This document shows, one piece after another, positions 51,301-54,300 of a stretch of 64,000 nt of DNA; positions within the stretch are counted from its first letter, which is position 1; every line of letters begins with the position of its first letter. This DNA comes from Phorcus lineatus. Taxonomy: Eukaryota > Mollusca > Gastropoda > Trochida > Trochidae. Both the position numbers and the translations under genes were made by a program. The notes under the pieces were generated by a model. That model saw only the letters and a program-made list of their open reading frames with translations. It did not search any database and was not told the origin of the DNA. Location: assembly GCA_921293015.1 (NCBI GenBank), contig OV121081.1:25361158-25425157 (forward strand), given 5' to 3'.

Positions 51301-54300
51301 CACTCATAGAGATTAACTTCATTTAGGGAGGATTTTGAAAGTTTTTCTGAAAAATATGGGTGATATATTTGTTTATGCAGGGTGAAGTTTGGGCAGTATT
51401 AGTTGTGTTAAAAAATAGTAAATATGAAGATCAATGATCTGTTTCAAGATCTAATTCATGATTTTAAGTAGTGGTTGATAAAGGGAGATAACTGCAACAT
51501 TTTCTGAGTAAGAAAAATTTGATACTTTTGTGGATGTCACTAATAAGTGTTTCAAATAAAATTTTCATTTACAAGTACAAGGTTTATATCATTCATCCAG
51601 TCATTGTTACAGGTAGGGAACGTGTGATGGTGGACAGCTTTCTACCCTATTTTATGTTTATTTTATCACTGTTTTTATGTTCATAGTTAGCATTACATGT
51701 GTATGACGTGTTGTATGTGTCACGTGTTAAAAAATCTACGATTATTTCCAAGAGATTCTGCCAGAATGTTCTGCAATGACACGAAGCAGTGCATGCCCCA
51801 CATTGCTCAATTTGTTTGTTGTGAGATTGCTGCCCATTAGTTACTTCAAATTGCTCAGTTACAAATCTCATTAAAACCAGCTCAACCCTTTTATTCACCT
51901 CGTTTCTGATCTGAGTAATGCTAAAGAGAGGTCATGTCTGTGATTGGTTGAATTTACAGAAGGTGATACATCACAGTCAAGGTCACGTGACATGACCCCT
52001 AATAGTCGGATCAGAATCACAGCAAGGTGCAAGGATTAGGTTTGAGCTGATTTCATTGAGATTGATCAGCTACATTTGTATGATTAAATACGAGACAAGC
52101 TCATTAGTATAAATTTTTACACATTTGTAATGAAATGACGTTTGGAAATAGGGGTGAAAAAGATCAAAAGAGTTCCACCATATGTTGTGCAATACTTATT
52201 TAAATGTGTTCAACACATTTGATTACATAATATGAAAATTAGAAAAAATAAATTGAAAATATATTTCTAGGATAAATTTATGCAATATAAATATCAATTT
52301 TAAAAGAAAAGCAAGACAAAAACACAAAGCGTTACATCAAACTTTGGTACTCTCCAAAGTTGAAGGTGATGTTTTGGGGTCGTTGTCATGGTTACCTGTA
52401 TTGTAGAATGAAGTCCCTGGAGGCAGATGCTGTACGTGCTCAAGCCGTGATTGCCCGCGCTCAGGAGATGTCCAAAGATACAACGACAGCAACACCCGGT
52501 TCCACTCTGTCCACAGTTGATATAGCTTTTGCTGGTGAGTGGGTCGACATTGTTCATATTTTTTCATCGATACACACAAAGTTCCTATACATTGTTATAT
52601 CAGGTAGTTGAATGTGATGTGATACTAAAGGTTAGGAAATGCAAATTTTTTATTTAAAAAAAGATGAATGTGAAAATAAAGATGTGTCACCAATGCATAT
52701 AGCAAAGATGAGGTAGGCGGTTACAAAATAAAGGTTTGAAAAAACCCAGAATTTGAAGAATCCATAGATGAAGTTAGACATTTTATATATATAATTTACT
52801 TTTGATTATTGATTATTGATTAGCATGAAGACGACATCTGCATGAAATTTTTTATTATTGTTTTTGCATATTTCAGATTTAAAGTCGTTGTTGTAACGTC
52901 TGTTTGATTGTGAGGTTTTGCAGTGTGAATATTTATTTTTTGCTCTTAGCAGCATGGTTTTAATTGTGCTGTATTAATAACAATAATAACAAATAATTTT
53001 ATTGAAGTCATCCATTAAAGTTAGCATATAAACTCTAAAATAGAAATGTGCAGGGTTCGAATCACAGCAGGGGCTTGCATACTCTATGTGCTGTGAGGAA
53101 CTATTCCACTTGCAGAATTTTGGGTGCAGCAAATTTTTGTTCAGTGCCACCTTTGATTTGCATGTTTAAGCCTGTAATTACAGGTTTTATTGCCAAGCAT
53201 TGCCACAGTGTATTTGCGGCCTGTCTCCCTGGCATGATTCTTGTTGCAGTAATATAACTGGAATCCTAAAGGTGGCTTTAAACACAAATCACCTATCACA
53301 TCTGTTCAACAAAGACCTCACAATGACTCAACAAGAACTAAAGCAGAGTCAAGTTCAATCAATTATTGTAGTTCTTCCGAAAGCAAAATCTAGTGACAAG
53401 AGTAAGAAAATCAGTACAGAGTACTGGGGCAACCAAATTTGACACTTTCTCTCCATTTTCCTATTTTCAACCACAAAGATTATTTTAAATGCTGAGGCAA
53501 TTATCACATTCATATCAAAATTGTTTATTCTGATGTTAAAAAAAACCTCGTTGATGTGTAACAACTTTTATTTTTAGAAGAAATCAAATTTCAAAATTCA
53601 AAGCTGACGTCAACTGATCAATGGTAGCTCACAGGAATGCAGCTCATTTTAATCCCTGACCGCGTCATAACGAAAGATGGGAGTTGTTGCTTCCTTGCTT
53701 GGCACTCAGTATTATGATGATAGAAAAACAATCAAACTGGCACTACGCTTTTTCTGACAGGTGCAGAGAGCACAAATGAGTTTCCAAAATTACAATCTAA
53801 TTAGGACAGAGAGTTATTATTATGAATATGACTGCAGATGATGACGATGAACCCGATCACACTTTGGGTCAGAACGGGGAGCACTCCTCACAGGTTGGTG
53901 TATAACAGTACCCTCAATAGGTTCCTCTACTACAATCTCAGTATAAACAGTGTAAGATTCCTCTCGATAACAGTCTACCAAGATCAACATAAGTTGCAAC
54001 ACCCTCTAAAAAGGCCTTTATTACACGTGAAAACATTAAGACCAGTCTGTGAAATATGACTGTGAAATTGTTACTTTACTCAAGGCTGGTGAATGAAAGG
54101 GAAATTCCATGATTTTCCCATAAAAGCCTTTTTCATACAATGATAACTTCATTCCTGGCTCCTCAAATTTGCTGATCCTGCGCTTTGAGGCAACAGTATT
54201 AAACAAAATCTCTCTCTACCAACAACCCCAGATTGGGGTTCTGGACAATCAATTAAATGCAATGCATTTAGCACTGGTCCCCAACTGACCCCCCTAGTCT